DNA of 37,308 nt from Flavobacterium psychrotolerans (GCF_003097635.1 NZ_QCZI01000022.1:1-37308), one strand, 5' to 3'; numbered from the stretch's first letter, positions 1-9,770 are shown. Notes: generated by a model not told the origin, from the sequence alone. A program made the numbers and translations.

Positions 1-1221
1 GCTGCAACGGCAATTAGAACTGTGACGATAACTGCAGCTCCAAATGCGGGAATTTTGAGTGGTGTTCAAACCATTTGTTCTAATGGAACTACGACCTTCT
101 ATTCAACTCAATCAGGGGGGACATGGTCATCGTCCGATACCGCAATCGCAACGGTTGATGTTGCCGGAACCGTTACGCCTGTTGCTGCAGGAACTGCAAC
201 AATAACATATACGATGAATGGGTTAGGCAGTTGCTCTGCTGCAACGGCAATTAGAACTGTGACGATAACTGCAGCTCCAAATGCGGGAATTTTGAGTGGT
301 GTTCAAACCATTTGCTCTAATGGAACTACAACTTTTACTTCAAATGGAGATTTAGGAGGATCTTGGTCATCATCTGATGCTTTAATAGCAACGGTTGGTA
401 CTGCCGGAATCGTGACGCCTATTGCTGCAGGAAGTGCAACAATAACGTATAAAGTAACGGGAAGTGGTGGTTGCTCTGATGTAACAGCAACAAGAACCGT
501 AACAATAACTGCAGCTCCAAATGCGGGAATTTTGAGTGGTGTTCAAACCATTTGTTCTAATGGGACTTCAGTTTTTTCTTCCAATGGAGATGTAGCAGGA
601 ACATGGGTTTCATCTGATGACACAATTGCAACGGTAAATGCTACTGGAACAGTAACGGGCATGGCTTCCGGAAGCGCCACCATTACTTATATAGTAACTG
701 GAGCGGGAGGTTGTATTGATGCAAAAATAACAAGATCGGTAACTGTAAATAATCCTACGGTAACTATCACTGCCAGTTGTGTCGAAACTGATTATACTTT
801 GGTCGCTACGACATCGGATAGTAGTCCAACTTATGCTTGGTATAAAGGAGGAACATTGTTAGCAGAAACATCAAATACTTTAGTTGTAAAAACTACCGAT
901 AACTACAAAGTTGTAATGAATAGCGGTGGATGCCCAGCTGAGGCAACTGAGAACGTTACTTTTTTCTACTGTGAGATTCCAAAAGGGATTTCTCCAAACG
1001 GTGATGGTAAAAATGACGTGTTTGATTTGAGTAATTTTCACGTGAAAAAACTTGAAATTTTTAACAGATACGGTATCAAAGTATATAGCAAATCTAATTA
1101 TAATAAGGAGTGGAACGGAACTACCGATGGCGGACAAGAATTACCGGATGCTACTTATTACTATGTTGTGGAATTTGAAAATGGGACAACTAAAACAGGA
1201 TGGGTTTATATTAATAAATAA
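1..1221 (+). CDS. T9SS type B sorting domain surface protein, 5' truncated
   Basis: The reading frame is open from base 1, so this is the C-terminal part (406 residues) of a longer gene that starts outside the window. It holds three Ig-like (Big_2/BID-type) repeats of 79-80 residues that each begin near ITAAPNAGILSGVQTICSNG, with SATITY-type strands. One diverged Ig-like domain follows at about nt 750-970. The tail from nt 976 has the motif SPNGDGKNDVFD and the pattern IFNRYG...W(N/D)G, and ends GWVYINK. That is the C-terminal type B sorting domain (CHU_C/TIGR04131) used for T9SS export in Bacteroidota. It is therefore probably an exported, cell-surface or released adhesin-like protein, and its ligand cannot be read from sequence. 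A second type B protein follows on the same strand after a probable terminator. The codon-level similarity between repeats suggests recent duplication or gene conversion. Confidence 0.9.
   Translation, partial: AATAIRTVTITAAPNAGILSGVQTICSNGTTTFYSTQSGGTWSSSDTAIATVDVAGTVTPVAAGTATITYTMNGLGSCSAATAIRTVTITAAPNAGILSGVQTICSNGTTTFTSNGDLGGSWSSSDALIATVGTAGIVTPIAAGSATITYKVTGSGGCSDVTATRTVTITAAPNAGILSGVQTICSNGTSVFSSNGDVAGTWVSSDDTIATVNATGTVTGMASGSATITYIVTGAGGCIDAKITRSVTVNNPTVTITASCVETDYTLVATTSDSSPTYAWYKGGTLLAETSNTLVVKTTDNYKVVMNSGGCPAEATENVTFFYCEIPKGISPNGDGKNDVFDLSNFHVKKLEIFNRYGIKVYSKSNYNKEWNGTTDGGQELPDATYYYVVEFENGTTKTGWVYINK
4..744 (+). repeat. Near-identical tandem repeats in adhesin gene
   Basis: Three tandem copies have periods of 237 and 240 bases. 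The block at 4-77 is identical to 241-314 (74 bases). The core at 268-314 recurs without change at 508-554. The rest of each unit is more diverged. Each unit encodes one Ig-like domain of 79-80 residues. Identity at synonymous sites means recent copying rather than only protein-level selection. Confidence 0.9.
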
Positions 1222-1308
1222 TTTTTAATGGCTCATTTTTTAATGAATTTTAAAATAGGAATACCCTGAATTCAATTAATGTTTTAAAATGTAACACGGT
1301 GTTAATTT

Positions 1309-1346
1309 ATCCTACAAAGTCTTTTATTGACCTTGTAGGATTTTTA
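1309..1346 (+). terminator. Rho-independent terminator after the first adhesin
   Basis: ATCCTACAA (1309-1317) pairs with TTGTAGGAT (1333-1341), with one further G-C pair beyond a mismatch, and is followed by a T run. It lies 88 bases after the stop of the upstream gene. A second AT-rich hairpin (AAAAAAACC at 1358-1366 with GGTTTTTTT at 1372-1380) follows at once. Confidence 0.65.
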
Positions 1347-1493
1347 ACTTGATTTATAAAAAAACCTATACGGTTTTTTTACTGCTTGTAGGATATCGTG
1401 ATGTTAATGCAATAAAATTAGAATTAAACTCTATTTTTATCGAAGGATTTGTACAGGAAATAGTATTATAATTTATCAAAATATTACAAATTA

Positions 1494-4400
1494 ATGAAAT
1501 TTAGAATCAAAATCACCCTAGTGTTTATTACCGTTTTAAGTTTGTTTTCTTGCCAAAAAACGTTTTCTCAGTGCTTCCAAATTGAGAGTGTATTGGTGGC
1601 GGCTTGTGTAACTCCGCTTCCCGCTCCAAACGATGAAGGGCTTAATGAAATGGTACGATTCCAAGTAGGTTCTTCACCTCTCAACACAAATAACTTAAAT
1701 GTTTCATGGCCTGTTGCTACCGCTCTTTGGAAAGGCGTTATTCAAAATGCAACATCTGCAGCAAAAGTTGCGCAATTGAATGCCGACATACTTGCAGCAG
1801 GAGGGGGCGGGAAATTACTTGAACCCCCTGGAGGAATAGTTCCAGCAGGTGGAACAGTCATTCTCGTGAGTAGTTATAATATGAATACGGTTTCAAATTC
1901 ATTTGGAGCTTTGGCAGATACCATTTATATTATTTTTCAGAATAATCCAGCAACTGTAAGTGGGCATATTAGTAATACTAAAGATGGAACTCTTAATATG
2001 TCCTTTTCAGGAGCAGGAGGGTGTTCTGATTCGGTTAATATTGTTGCTTCAAAGTTGGTCGATAACTCATTAGGGAAAACTGCAGGTGCAATTGTTAACT
2101 ATACACCTACAGGAGCTGCAACGTATGTGAATTACGGCTGTGTGGCCCCTGTCGCTATTTTTACGGTTGATGCAGGAACCACTCCAATAAGCGGATGTCC
2201 AGGAAGCAAAGTTTCTCTTTCAGGAAATGCCGTAGGGCAACAATCGGTAGCTTGGTCGGCTAATCCCATCGGAGGTGTTTTTTCGGCGGGCACTTCGTTA
2301 AGTACAGATTATACAATTCCTGTGGGGGCTACTGGTACAATTGTCTTGACTTTGACTGCCACAAATGCCGCTGGCACTAATATAAGCGACACCGTAACTT
2401 TGAATATAGGTTCAGGCGCTTTAACTATTACCAATCCTGCTTCTGTCTGTTCCCCTGCAACTGTCGATATTACATCGCCTGCAGTAACAGCTGGAAGTAC
2501 AGGTGGAGGAACGTTGACATATTGGACAAATGCTACAGCAACGAGCACTTTAACAACGCCAACGGCTATAACCGCCAGCGGAACATATTACATTAAAACT
2601 ACAGTCGGAACTTGTATTGATATTAAACCTGTTGTCGTTACTGTTAATACATCTCCAGTTCTAACTATCACCAACCCTGTTTCTGTCTGTTCTCCTGCAA
2701 CTGTCGATATTACTTCGCCTGCAGTAACGGCTGGAAGTACTGGAGGAGGAACACTAACGTATTGGACCAATGCAACAGCAACGAGCACTTTGACAACACC
2801 AACGGCAATTGCCACTAGCGGAACCTATTACATCAAAACCACAGTAGGAACTTGTGTTAATATTAAGCCAGTCGTAGTTACCGTTAATAACTCTCCGGTT
2901 TTAACCATCACCAATCCAGCTTCTGTCTGTTTCCCTGCCACTGTCGATATTACTTCGCCTGCAGTAACATCAGGAAGTACCGGTGGAGGAACGTTGACGT
3001 ATTGGACCAATGCTGCAGCAACGAACACATTGACGACACCGACGGCAATTGCCACTAGCGGAACATATTATATTAAAAGCACAGTGGGAACTTGCACCGA
3101 TATTAAACCTGTTGTGGTTACAGTTAATACCTCTCCGGTTTTAACCATTACCAATCAAAGTATAGGATGTGGTGTTACAACCGTTGACATTACTGTGCCG
3201 GGGGTTACAACTGGGAGTACCGGAGGAGGAACGCTCACTTATTGGACTAATGCAACAGCAACAACTGCTCAGGCCAGCCCTAATGCGGTTGGTGCCGGAA
3301 CATACTATATAAAGAGTACTTCAGGAACCTGTTTTGATATTAAACCTGTAACGGTATCTCTTGTTGGGGGTACTATTGCACCGCCAACGGTAGTTCCTGT
3401 TACCTATTGTCAAAATAGTGTAGCATCCCCATTAACGACTCTGTCTGGAGCGACCTTAAATTGGTACGGCACTTCTGCTACAGGAGGCACCGCATCTGCA
3501 ACTGCACCAACTCCATCTACAGCCACGGTTGGGTCTGTAACCTATTACGTGAGTCAAACTGTGGGAACCTGTGAAAGTGCCCGTGCAGCCCTTGTTGTAA
3601 ATGTGGTGGCTAATACGGGGGCAACAATAACGATAGTATGTGATCCTACCCAAGCCACAACAGCCAATTCAGTGTTTTTTGATTGGAATAATCCTCCTGG
3701 ATTTAGCCCTAAGTGGTTATACACATATTCCATTAATGGGGCTCCATTAGTTAGTGGAACTGCTAATACAACCCATTTGGAAGTGTTTGGTGTAGCTCCT
3801 GGCCAAAACGTAACTCTTACCATAACGTCAGTGGTGGGATTTCCTTGTATAACAGTCCCACCTATGACTTGTGGTTTGCCAGCAGGTTGTCCAACAACTA
3901 CAACTCCCACTTTTAATACAATTTCAACTTTAATTTGCTTTGGGTCAATTCCTCAAGCATTACCTCTAGTTTCTGATAATGGAATTACAGGAACTTGGTC
4001 GCCAACTAAAGTAAATAATTTACAAAGTGGAAGTTATACATTTACACCAAATGCAGGACAATGTGCTACAAATAAGATATTGCCTATTACTGTTGTGGCA
4101 AATACAGGTGCAACAGCAGCTAATTTTAAATGTGATCCCACTCAGGCAACAACAGGAACTTCACTATTTTTTGACTGGTCACCAGTAGCAGGTTGCACGG
4201 GAGATTACTATTCCTACTATACAAAGAGTGGTGATCCAACTCTTTATTATGTTAATGATAAGCTTAGTTCATATGAAGTTCTTAATTTAGATTATAATCA
4301 AAACGTTACTTTTATTATTTATAAGGTAACTGGAGTTCCTTGTTTCTCTCCTCAGTCTGTAACTTGCGTTATTCCCTGCCCAGCAAGAATAGAACCTGTT

Positions 4401-7400
4401 TTTGGTATTAATTCATCTTATTGCTCCGGTTCTGCCCCAATTCTTTCAAAAACATCTCTTAATGGTGTTACAGGAACTTGGTCACCAGATATTGTAACTA
4501 ATGAAGTAAAAAGTGCACATTATATATTTAAGCCAGACCCTATTCTTTTTCCTTGCGCAAATACATTAGATTTACCCATAAATATACGGGAAAATATTAA
4601 TTCCACGTTTAATATTCCGCCTGTGGTTTGTCAGAATACGATTGCAGAAAAATTAGTATCATCTATTGATGTTCCTTCGATTCCTGGAACTTGGAATCCA
4701 GCTGAGGTAAGTACAGTAAACTTAGGGACTTCTGATTATACTTTTACCCCAACATTTGGTGTGTGTGCAAATCCTAAAACTGTTAGTATTACAGTTATTC
4801 CAAATTTAGCTCCAGTTTTTGACCCAGTTGCCGATATATGTTCTGGTGCAACGCTTTTACCATTGCCTACGACATCAAAAAATGGAATAATTGGAACTTG
4901 GTCTCCTGCTTTGGATAACACTAAGACTACAATTTACACTTTTACCCCAAAAGTTATTGATGTATGTACTCCAAAAGTTTTCTTAACGATTACAGTTATT
5001 CCGAAAGATATTCCCGTTTTTACACCCGTTGCAGCCATTTGTTCAGGAAGTGCCTTATTGCCTTTACCTACAACATCAGATAACGGTATGACGGGTACTT
5101 GGTCTCCCGCTTTGGATAATACTAAAACGACAACCTATACTTTTACGCCAACGGCAATAGTGGGGCAATGCACCACAACAGCTGATTTAGTGATTACGGT
5201 GAATCCAAAAGTTATACCCACTTTTACTGCGGTTTTACCTATTTGTTCAGGAGTCACTTTATCACCCTTGCCAACGACTTCAATTAACGGAATAACCGGA
5301 ACTTGGTCTCCCGCTTTGGATAATACTGCGACGAAAACTTATACCTTTACTCCAACGGTTGGTTTGTGTGCCACAACGGCTGATTTAAAGATTACGGTCA
5401 ATCCAATTGTAATTCCTACGTTTGCCCCTGTTGCTGCCATATGTTCAGGAACAACACTATCTCCCTTGCCTACGACTTCAACTAATTTAATTACCGGAAC
5501 TTGGTCTCCCGTTTTAAATAATACTGCAACGACAACCTATGCATTCAAGCCAACAGCGGGACTATGCGCCTCGGCAACTGCATTAGAGATTAAAGTAAAT
5601 GCGAAAGTCATACCTACTTTTACTGCCGTTCCTGATATTTGTTCAGGAACAACACTATCTCCTTTGCCTACGACTTCAAATAACGGAATAACTGGAACTT
5701 GGGCTCCTGCTTTGGATAATACTGCAACAAAGACCTATACTTTTACTCCGACGACAGGTTTATGTGCCACAACGGCTGATTTAAAGATTACGGTAAATCC
5801 AAAAATCACACCCACTTTTACTGCAGTTTCACCTATTTGTTCGGGAGTCGTTTTAATGGCCTTGCCTACGACTTCAAATAACGGAATAACCGGAACTTGG
5901 TCCCCCGCTTTGGATAATACTGCCACTACAAAATATACTTTTACACCGACGGCTGGTTTGTGTGCCATTCCAGTAGATTTGACCATTACCGTCAACCCAA
6001 TCGTAACGCCTGTTTTTAGTCCAGTATCCCCAATTTGTGCTGGAACAGTATTCACTTTGCCAGTATCCTCCACTAACGGAATTACAGGAACTTGGTCTCC
6101 AGCATTTGATAATGCGGTAAGCAAAACCTACACGTTTATACCAGATCTAGGACAATGTGTTTCAGCAACGCCTATAAAACTAGTAATCACTGTTATTTCT
6201 TTACCTGTCGCATCCGCAACACCAAGTGTACAATCCATTTGCTCCGGTGATACTTCGGCAATTGCGCTAACAAGTAGTATCGCAGGGACAATTTTTGATT
6301 GGACTTCGGTACAAACCAGTGTTAACGGAGCTAGTTCAGGAACCGGTACTACTATTTCACAAACTTTAACAGCATTAGGCAATAACCCAGGTAGTGCCGT
6401 CTATTCGATTGTGCCTACTGTGAACGGTTGTAAAGGATTGCCAATTATAGCGACTGTCACGGTGAATCCCATACCTGTTGTAACTGCGAATACAACTTTA
6501 TTGCCTATTTGTTCTGGAAGCGCTACCGATATTGCGTTAACCAGTAATGTTGCTGGAACTACTTTCAGTTGGACGGTCGTTCCAAAAGGGGTTTTAGGTG
6601 CTTTGTCAGGAAGTGGTACCACGATTGCCCAAACGATAAAAACGGTTGGCCTAACTCAAGGGACTGTTGATTATTTGATAACACCAAAGGCAAACGGTTG
6701 TGTCGGAATACCAATTACGGTTACTTTAACAGTGAATCCCACTCCAGAAGTTTTCGGATCTACGGGAACGACCATTTGCAGCGGAGAAACTACCAGTATT
6801 TCCCTCTCTCCAAATATTCCTGGAACCACATTCGCTTGGACGGTTCTTCCGACAGGAGTGATTGGGGCAGTTGACGGAAGCGGAGATGTAATTAATCAAA
6901 CTCTCGAAGCAGACACTGTTCCGGGAAAAGCAATTTATACAATAACACCAAGCCTTAACGGCTGTGATGGAAAATCGATAAATGTAACCATAAATGTTAA
7001 TGCAGCTCCAGTACCGGCAATCACAGACGGTATTATTTGTGCGGAACAAGTCACAAACACTACCTTCAAATCCTATACTTTAAGCACCGGATTAAGCAAC
7101 TCCAATTTTGATTTCGAATGGTTCTTGGGCGGTGTACTTATTGATGGAGCGGTTTCGAGCAGTTATGAGGCCAAAATTGCGGGCTCTTATTCTGTAATTG
7201 TGACCAATACCTCGACTGGTTGCGTTTCTAAAGAAGTTACTGCAACAGTGGTTACCAATTATCCGGCTGATAACCCTTTCTTGGCTACCGTAACAGATGC
7301 TTTTACACAAAATTCTGTTATAACAATAGCCGTAACTGGAGGTACGGGACCATTTCTCTATCAGCTCGATTTAGGGGCTCTTCAGAGTGAAAATGTATTT

Positions 7401-7748
7401 ATGGGAGCTAGTAGTGGCTTTCATAATGTAAAGGTAACAGACCCTCAAGGGTGTACCAATATGAGTCAACCAGTGACAGTAATTGATTATCCAAAATATT
7501 TCACTCCAAACGGAGACGGTATTAATGACACTTGGAATATCGGAAGTTTGAACGATCCAACTGCCAGTATTTTTATCTATGACCGATATGGAAAATTGAT
7601 TAAACAAATTAGCGCTTCTAATGGGATGGGATGGGATGGAACTTATAATGGGAAACAACTGCCGTCGACGGATTATTGGTTTACGCTAAACTATTTTGAA
7701 TCTAATACCAATAAATCGTTTAAAGCACATTTCACATTGAAAAGATAA
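1494..7748 (+). CDS. Giant repeat-rich T9SS type B surface protein
   Basis: Complete 2084-residue protein with a Sec signal peptide in the first 25 residues or so. LFSC in that region resembles a lipobox, but the export tail makes signal peptidase I processing after FSQ the likelier reading. Residues 26-230 form a module starting CFQIESVLV with a NEMVRFQVG motif, which I recognise as a recurring N-terminal module of flavobacterial type B proteins. Four 80-residue repeats follow (310-628), then a mixed region, then about ten copies of a repeat with the core GTWSPALDNT...YTFTP, the last seven regularly spaced (1107-1571). Three PKD-like repeats of about 90 residues (1570-1836) come next, then an Ig-like domain and a SprB-like domain. 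The type B sorting domain (1999-2084) carries FTPNGDGINDTWN and IYDRYGK. The role is probably adhesion or gliding-associated surface structure. Type B cargo usually needs a PorP/SprF-type partner, and none is present here. Confidence 0.93.
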   Translation: MKFRIKITLVFITVLSLFSCQKTFSQCFQIESVLVAACVTPLPAPNDEGLNEMVRFQVGSSPLNTNNLNVSWPVATALWKGVIQNATSAAKVAQLNADILAAGGGGKLLEPPGGIVPAGGTVILVSSYNMNTVSNSFGALADTIYIIFQNNPATVSGHISNTKDGTLNMSFSGAGGCSDSVNIVASKLVDNSLGKTAGAIVNYTPTGAATYVNYGCVAPVAIFTVDAGTTPISGCPGSKVSLSGNAVGQQSVAWSANPIGGVFSAGTSLSTDYTIPVGATGTIVLTLTATNAAGTNISDTVTLNIGSGALTITNPASVCSPATVDITSPAVTAGSTGGGTLTYWTNATATSTLTTPTAITASGTYYIKTTVGTCIDIKPVVVTVNTSPVLTITNPVSVCSPATVDITSPAVTAGSTGGGTLTYWTNATATSTLTTPTAIATSGTYYIKTTVGTCVNIKPVVVTVNNSPVLTITNPASVCFPATVDITSPAVTSGSTGGGTLTYWTNAAATNTLTTPTAIATSGTYYIKSTVGTCTDIKPVVVTVNTSPVLTITNQSIGCGVTTVDITVPGVTTGSTGGGTLTYWTNATATTAQASPNAVGAGTYYIKSTSGTCFDIKPVTVSLVGGTIAPPTVVPVTYCQNSVASPLTTLSGATLNWYGTSATGGTASATAPTPSTATVGSVTYYVSQTVGTCESARAALVVNVVANTGATITIVCDPTQATTANSVFFDWNNPPGFSPKWLYTYSINGAPLVSGTANTTHLEVFGVAPGQNVTLTITSVVGFPCITVPPMTCGLPAGCPTTTTPTFNTISTLICFGSIPQALPLVSDNGITGTWSPTKVNNLQSGSYTFTPNAGQCATNKILPITVVANTGATAANFKCDPTQATTGTSLFFDWSPVAGCTGDYYSYYTKSGDPTLYYVNDKLSSYEVLNLDYNQNVTFIIYKVTGVPCFSPQSVTCVIPCPARIEPVFGINSSYCSGSAPILSKTSLNGVTGTWSPDIVTNEVKSAHYIFKPDPILFPCANTLDLPINIRENINSTFNIPPVVCQNTIAEKLVSSIDVPSIPGTWNPAEVSTVNLGTSDYTFTPTFGVCANPKTVSITVIPNLAPVFDPVADICSGATLLPLPTTSKNGIIGTWSPALDNTKTTIYTFTPKVIDVCTPKVFLTITVIPKDIPVFTPVAAICSGSALLPLPTTSDNGMTGTWSPALDNTKTTTYTFTPTAIVGQCTTTADLVITVNPKVIPTFTAVLPICSGVTLSPLPTTSINGITGTWSPALDNTATKTYTFTPTVGLCATTADLKITVNPIVIPTFAPVAAICSGTTLSPLPTTSTNLITGTWSPVLNNTATTTYAFKPTAGLCASATALEIKVNAKVIPTFTAVPDICSGTTLSPLPTTSNNGITGTWAPALDNTATKTYTFTPTTGLCATTADLKITVNPKITPTFTAVSPICSGVVLMALPTTSNNGITGTWSPALDNTATTKYTFTPTAGLCAIPVDLTITVNPIVTPVFSPVSPICAGTVFTLPVSSTNGITGTWSPAFDNAVSKTYTFIPDLGQCVSATPIKLVITVISLPVASATPSVQSICSGDTSAIALTSSIAGTIFDWTSVQTSVNGASSGTGTTISQTLTALGNNPGSAVYSIVPTVNGCKGLPIIATVTVNPIPVVTANTTLLPICSGSATDIALTSNVAGTTFSWTVVPKGVLGALSGSGTTIAQTIKTVGLTQGTVDYLITPKANGCVGIPITVTLTVNPTPEVFGSTGTTICSGETTSISLSPNIPGTTFAWTVLPTGVIGAVDGSGDVINQTLEADTVPGKAIYTITPSLNGCDGKSINVTINVNAAPVPAITDGIICAEQVTNTTFKSYTLSTGLSNSNFDFEWFLGGVLIDGAVSSSYEAKIAGSYSVIVTNTSTGCVSKEVTATVVTNYPADNPFLATVTDAFTQNSVITIAVTGGTGPFLYQLDLGALQSENVFMGASSGFHNVKVTDPQGCTNMSQPVTVIDYPKYFTPNGDGINDTWNIGSLNDPTASIFIYDRYGKLIKQISASNGMGWDGTYNGKQLPSTDYWFTLNYFESNTNKSFKAHFTLKR
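2421..3380 (+). repeat. Four 240-bp in-frame repeats in the giant adhesin
   Basis: Units begin at 2421, 2661, 2901 and 3141 with an exact period of 240 bases (80 residues). Each starts with a form of LTITNPASVC and contains TAGSTGGGTLTYWTNA and GTYYIK. The first three are very similar at DNA level; the fourth has diverged in its first third. Confidence 0.93.
4812..6206 (+). repeat. Seven about 198-bp in-frame repeats in the giant adhesin
   Basis: Units begin at 4812, 5013, 5217, 5415, 5613, 5811 and 6009. Spacings are 201, 204, 198, 198, 198 and 198 bases. The core is P-x-F-x-x-V-x-x-ICSG ... LPLPTTS-NGI-GTWSPALDNT. At least three more diverged units lie upstream, near 3900, 4390 and 4600. 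Confidence 0.92.
6201..7001 (+). repeat. Three PKD-like repeats in the giant adhesin
   Basis: Units begin near 6201, 6471 and 6741 (spacing 270, 270, then 261 to the next domain). Each encodes about 90 residues with ICSG near the start, a W in the middle and a Y-x-I-x-P...NGC ending. They resemble the PKD-like domains of other Bacteroidota surface proteins. Confidence 0.85.
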
Positions 7749-7774
7749 AAGAAACTTTAGATTTTCAATACATA

Positions 7775-7808
7775 AAAGACCCTGTAAACTTTCGATTACA
7801 GGGTCTTT
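7775..7808. terminator. Bidirectional terminator between adhesin and htpG
   Basis: A perfect 13-bp stem (7775-7787 with 7796-7808, AAAGACCCTGTAA and its complement) with an 8-base loop. Its A/T ends give a T run on both strands. It sits between two convergent genes and can serve both. Confidence 0.9.
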
Positions 7809-7883
7809 CTTTTGCTTTATGTTTTTAATCTAAGTCTTTTTTTAATCTGCGACCCGAACGATTTTATAAACGAAATGAGGTAC

Positions 7884-9770
7884 TTATTTTATCATTTCAA
7901 AACTTCTTTTTACAAATGCCGTTAGAGCTTCGCCTTTCAATAAGTTTTGTGATAATTTGGCCAAATCCAATGCTTGTTTTACCAAACTTTCTTGCGCTGA
8001 CTTGTCTTCGGTAGCAAGAATGGTTGTTGCTAATTCCGAATTGGTATTCACCACCAAATTATACATTTCTGGCATATTTCCCATTCCGAACATTCCTCCG
8101 CCGCCTGATTGGCTCATTTCTTTCATTCGACGCATAAATTCAGGTTGCGTGATGATAAACGGAGAGGCATTGCTGTCTAAAGCTTCCAATTGTACGGAAT
8201 AGGTTTGTTTTGGCACAATAGTTTCTAAAACCGTTTTTAAACTTTCTTTTTCTTCATCAGACAATTTAGAAATGGCAGTTTCTTCTTTTTTGATTAAATT
8301 ATCAATATGATCAGAATCTACACGAACAAAAGTGATGTCTTTGTTGTCACCTTCAATTTTCTGGATTAAATGCGAAATAATAGGGGAGTCCAATAACAAC
8401 ACTTCATAGCCTTTATCTTTGGCAATTTCGATATATGAATGTTGTGCTTCTTTGTTTCCAGCATATAAAACAACCAGTTTTCCGTCCTTGTCAGTTTGTT
8501 TGTCTTTTAGATTTTCTTTCAGTTCTTCTAAAGTAAAATATTTGTTGTCAACCGTTGGATATAAAACGAAAGCACCAGCTTTTTCATAGAACTTGTCTTC
8601 GGAAAGCATTCCGTATTCTAAAACGATTTTAATGTCATTCCATTTCTTTTCAAAATCCTCCCGGTTTTCGGTGAATAATGATTTTAATTTGTCGGCTACT
8701 TTACGAGTGATGTAATTCGAAATTTTCTTAACCGAGCCATCCGCTTGCAAACTGGAACGGGAAACATTCAAAGGAATATCTGGAGAATCAATTGCCCCTT
8801 TCAGCATGGTTAAAAATTCAGGAACAATCCCTTCTACATTATCCGTTACATATACTTGGTTTTGATATAACTGAATTTTATCCTTTTGAATTTGTAAATC
8901 GGAACCTAACTTTGGAAAATATAAAATTCCTGTTAAGTTAAACGGATAATCTACATTCAAGTGAATGTTAAATAACGGTTCTTCAAATTGCATAGGATAC
9001 AATTCATGGTAGAACGTTTTATAATCTTCCTCTGATAATTCAGATGGTTGTTTAGTCCAAGCAGGATTAGGGTTGTTGATGATATTGTCAACTTCAATTT
9101 CCTCAGCCTTTACATTTTCTGGAGCATCTTCGGCTAAGGGGAGTGTTTGTTTCTTAGTTCCAAATTTAATTGGAATAGGCATGAATTTATTGTATTTATT
9201 CAACAATTCCTTGATTTTGTATTCTTCCAAAAATTCTAAAGAATCTTCGGCAATATGCAAAACAATCTCCGTTCCACGAGTGGTTTTGTCTGATGCCTCT
9301 AAAGAGAATTCGGGGCTGCCATCACAAATCCAATGTGCCGCAGGTTCATCTTTGTATGATTTTGTGATGATTTCTACTTTAGAAGCTACCATAAAGGCAG
9401 AATAAAAACCAAGACCAAAATGACCGATGATTCCGGAATCTTTGGCAGAATCTTTGTATTTTTCAAGGAATTCTTCGGCGCCTGAAAATGCCAATTGGTT
9501 GATGTACTTTTCTACTTCATCGGAAGTCATACCAATCCCCTGATCGATAATGTGAAGTTTTTTGCCTTCTTTATCAATTTTTACTTCAATAATTGGGTTT
9601 CCATATTCTACTTTGGCTTCACCAATGCTCGTTAAATGTTTTAATTTTAGGGTAGCATCAGTCCCATTTGAAATTAACTCACGCAAAAAGATCTCGTGAT
9701 CGCTGTATAAAAATTTCTTGATTAAGGGAAAGATGTTTTCTACCGAAACGTTAATTTTTCCAGTTGTCAT
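7884..9770 (-). CDS. htpG: HSP90-family molecular chaperone HtpG
   Basis: 628 residues, close to the usual length of bacterial HtpG (624 in E. coli). This is the cytosolic ATP-dependent dimeric chaperone. The N-terminal GHKL ATPase domain shows ELISNGTDA (the Mg/ATP-binding Glu and Asn), IDQGIGMT, GHFGLGFYSAF (the lid glycines) and TRGTEIVLHI. The middle domain carries NVSRSSLQ, equivalent to the NVSRE-LQ loop whose Arg contacts ATP. The C-terminal dimerisation domain follows, with a Gly/Met-rich loop (SQSGGGGMFGMGNMP). The ATG at 9770 gives a start in register with the family (MTTGKINVSVENIFPLI). The gene stands alone, convergent with the adhesin gene and divergent from the lipoprotein pair. 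No heat-shock operator was recognised in the 173-base upstream gap. Confidence 0.98.
   Translation of the reverse strand: MTTGKINVSVENIFPLIKKFLYSDHEIFLRELISNGTDATLKLKHLTSIGEAKVEYGNPIIEVKIDKEGKKLHIIDQGIGMTSDEVEKYINQLAFSGAEEFLEKYKDSAKDSGIIGHFGLGFYSAFMVASKVEIITKSYKDEPAAHWICDGSPEFSLEASDKTTRGTEIVLHIAEDSLEFLEEYKIKELLNKYNKFMPIPIKFGTKKQTLPLAEDAPENVKAEEIEVDNIINNPNPAWTKQPSELSEEDYKTFYHELYPMQFEEPLFNIHLNVDYPFNLTGILYFPKLGSDLQIQKDKIQLYQNQVYVTDNVEGIVPEFLTMLKGAIDSPDIPLNVSRSSLQADGSVKKISNYITRKVADKLKSLFTENREDFEKKWNDIKIVLEYGMLSEDKFYEKAGAFVLYPTVDNKYFTLEELKENLKDKQTDKDGKLVVLYAGNKEAQHSYIEIAKDKGYEVLLLDSPIISHLIQKIEGDNKDITFVRVDSDHIDNLIKKEETAISKLSDEEKESLKTVLETIVPKQTYSVQLEALDSNASPFIITQPEFMRRMKEMSQSGGGGMFGMGNMPEMYNLVVNTNSELATTILATEDKSAQESLVKQALDLAKLSQNLLKGEALTAFVKRSFEMIK

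Noticed and set aside
4..744. Regularly spaced repeats that could suggest a CRISPR array
   Set aside because: Period is about 240 bases, the units are in-frame coding sequence, and there are no short repeats with unique spacers or cas genes.
2309..3055. Regularly spaced minus-strand frames of 75-79 residues with similar sequences
   Set aside because: They are antisense shadows of the 240-bp repeats in the giant adhesin; their similarity only reflects the repeat on the plus strand.
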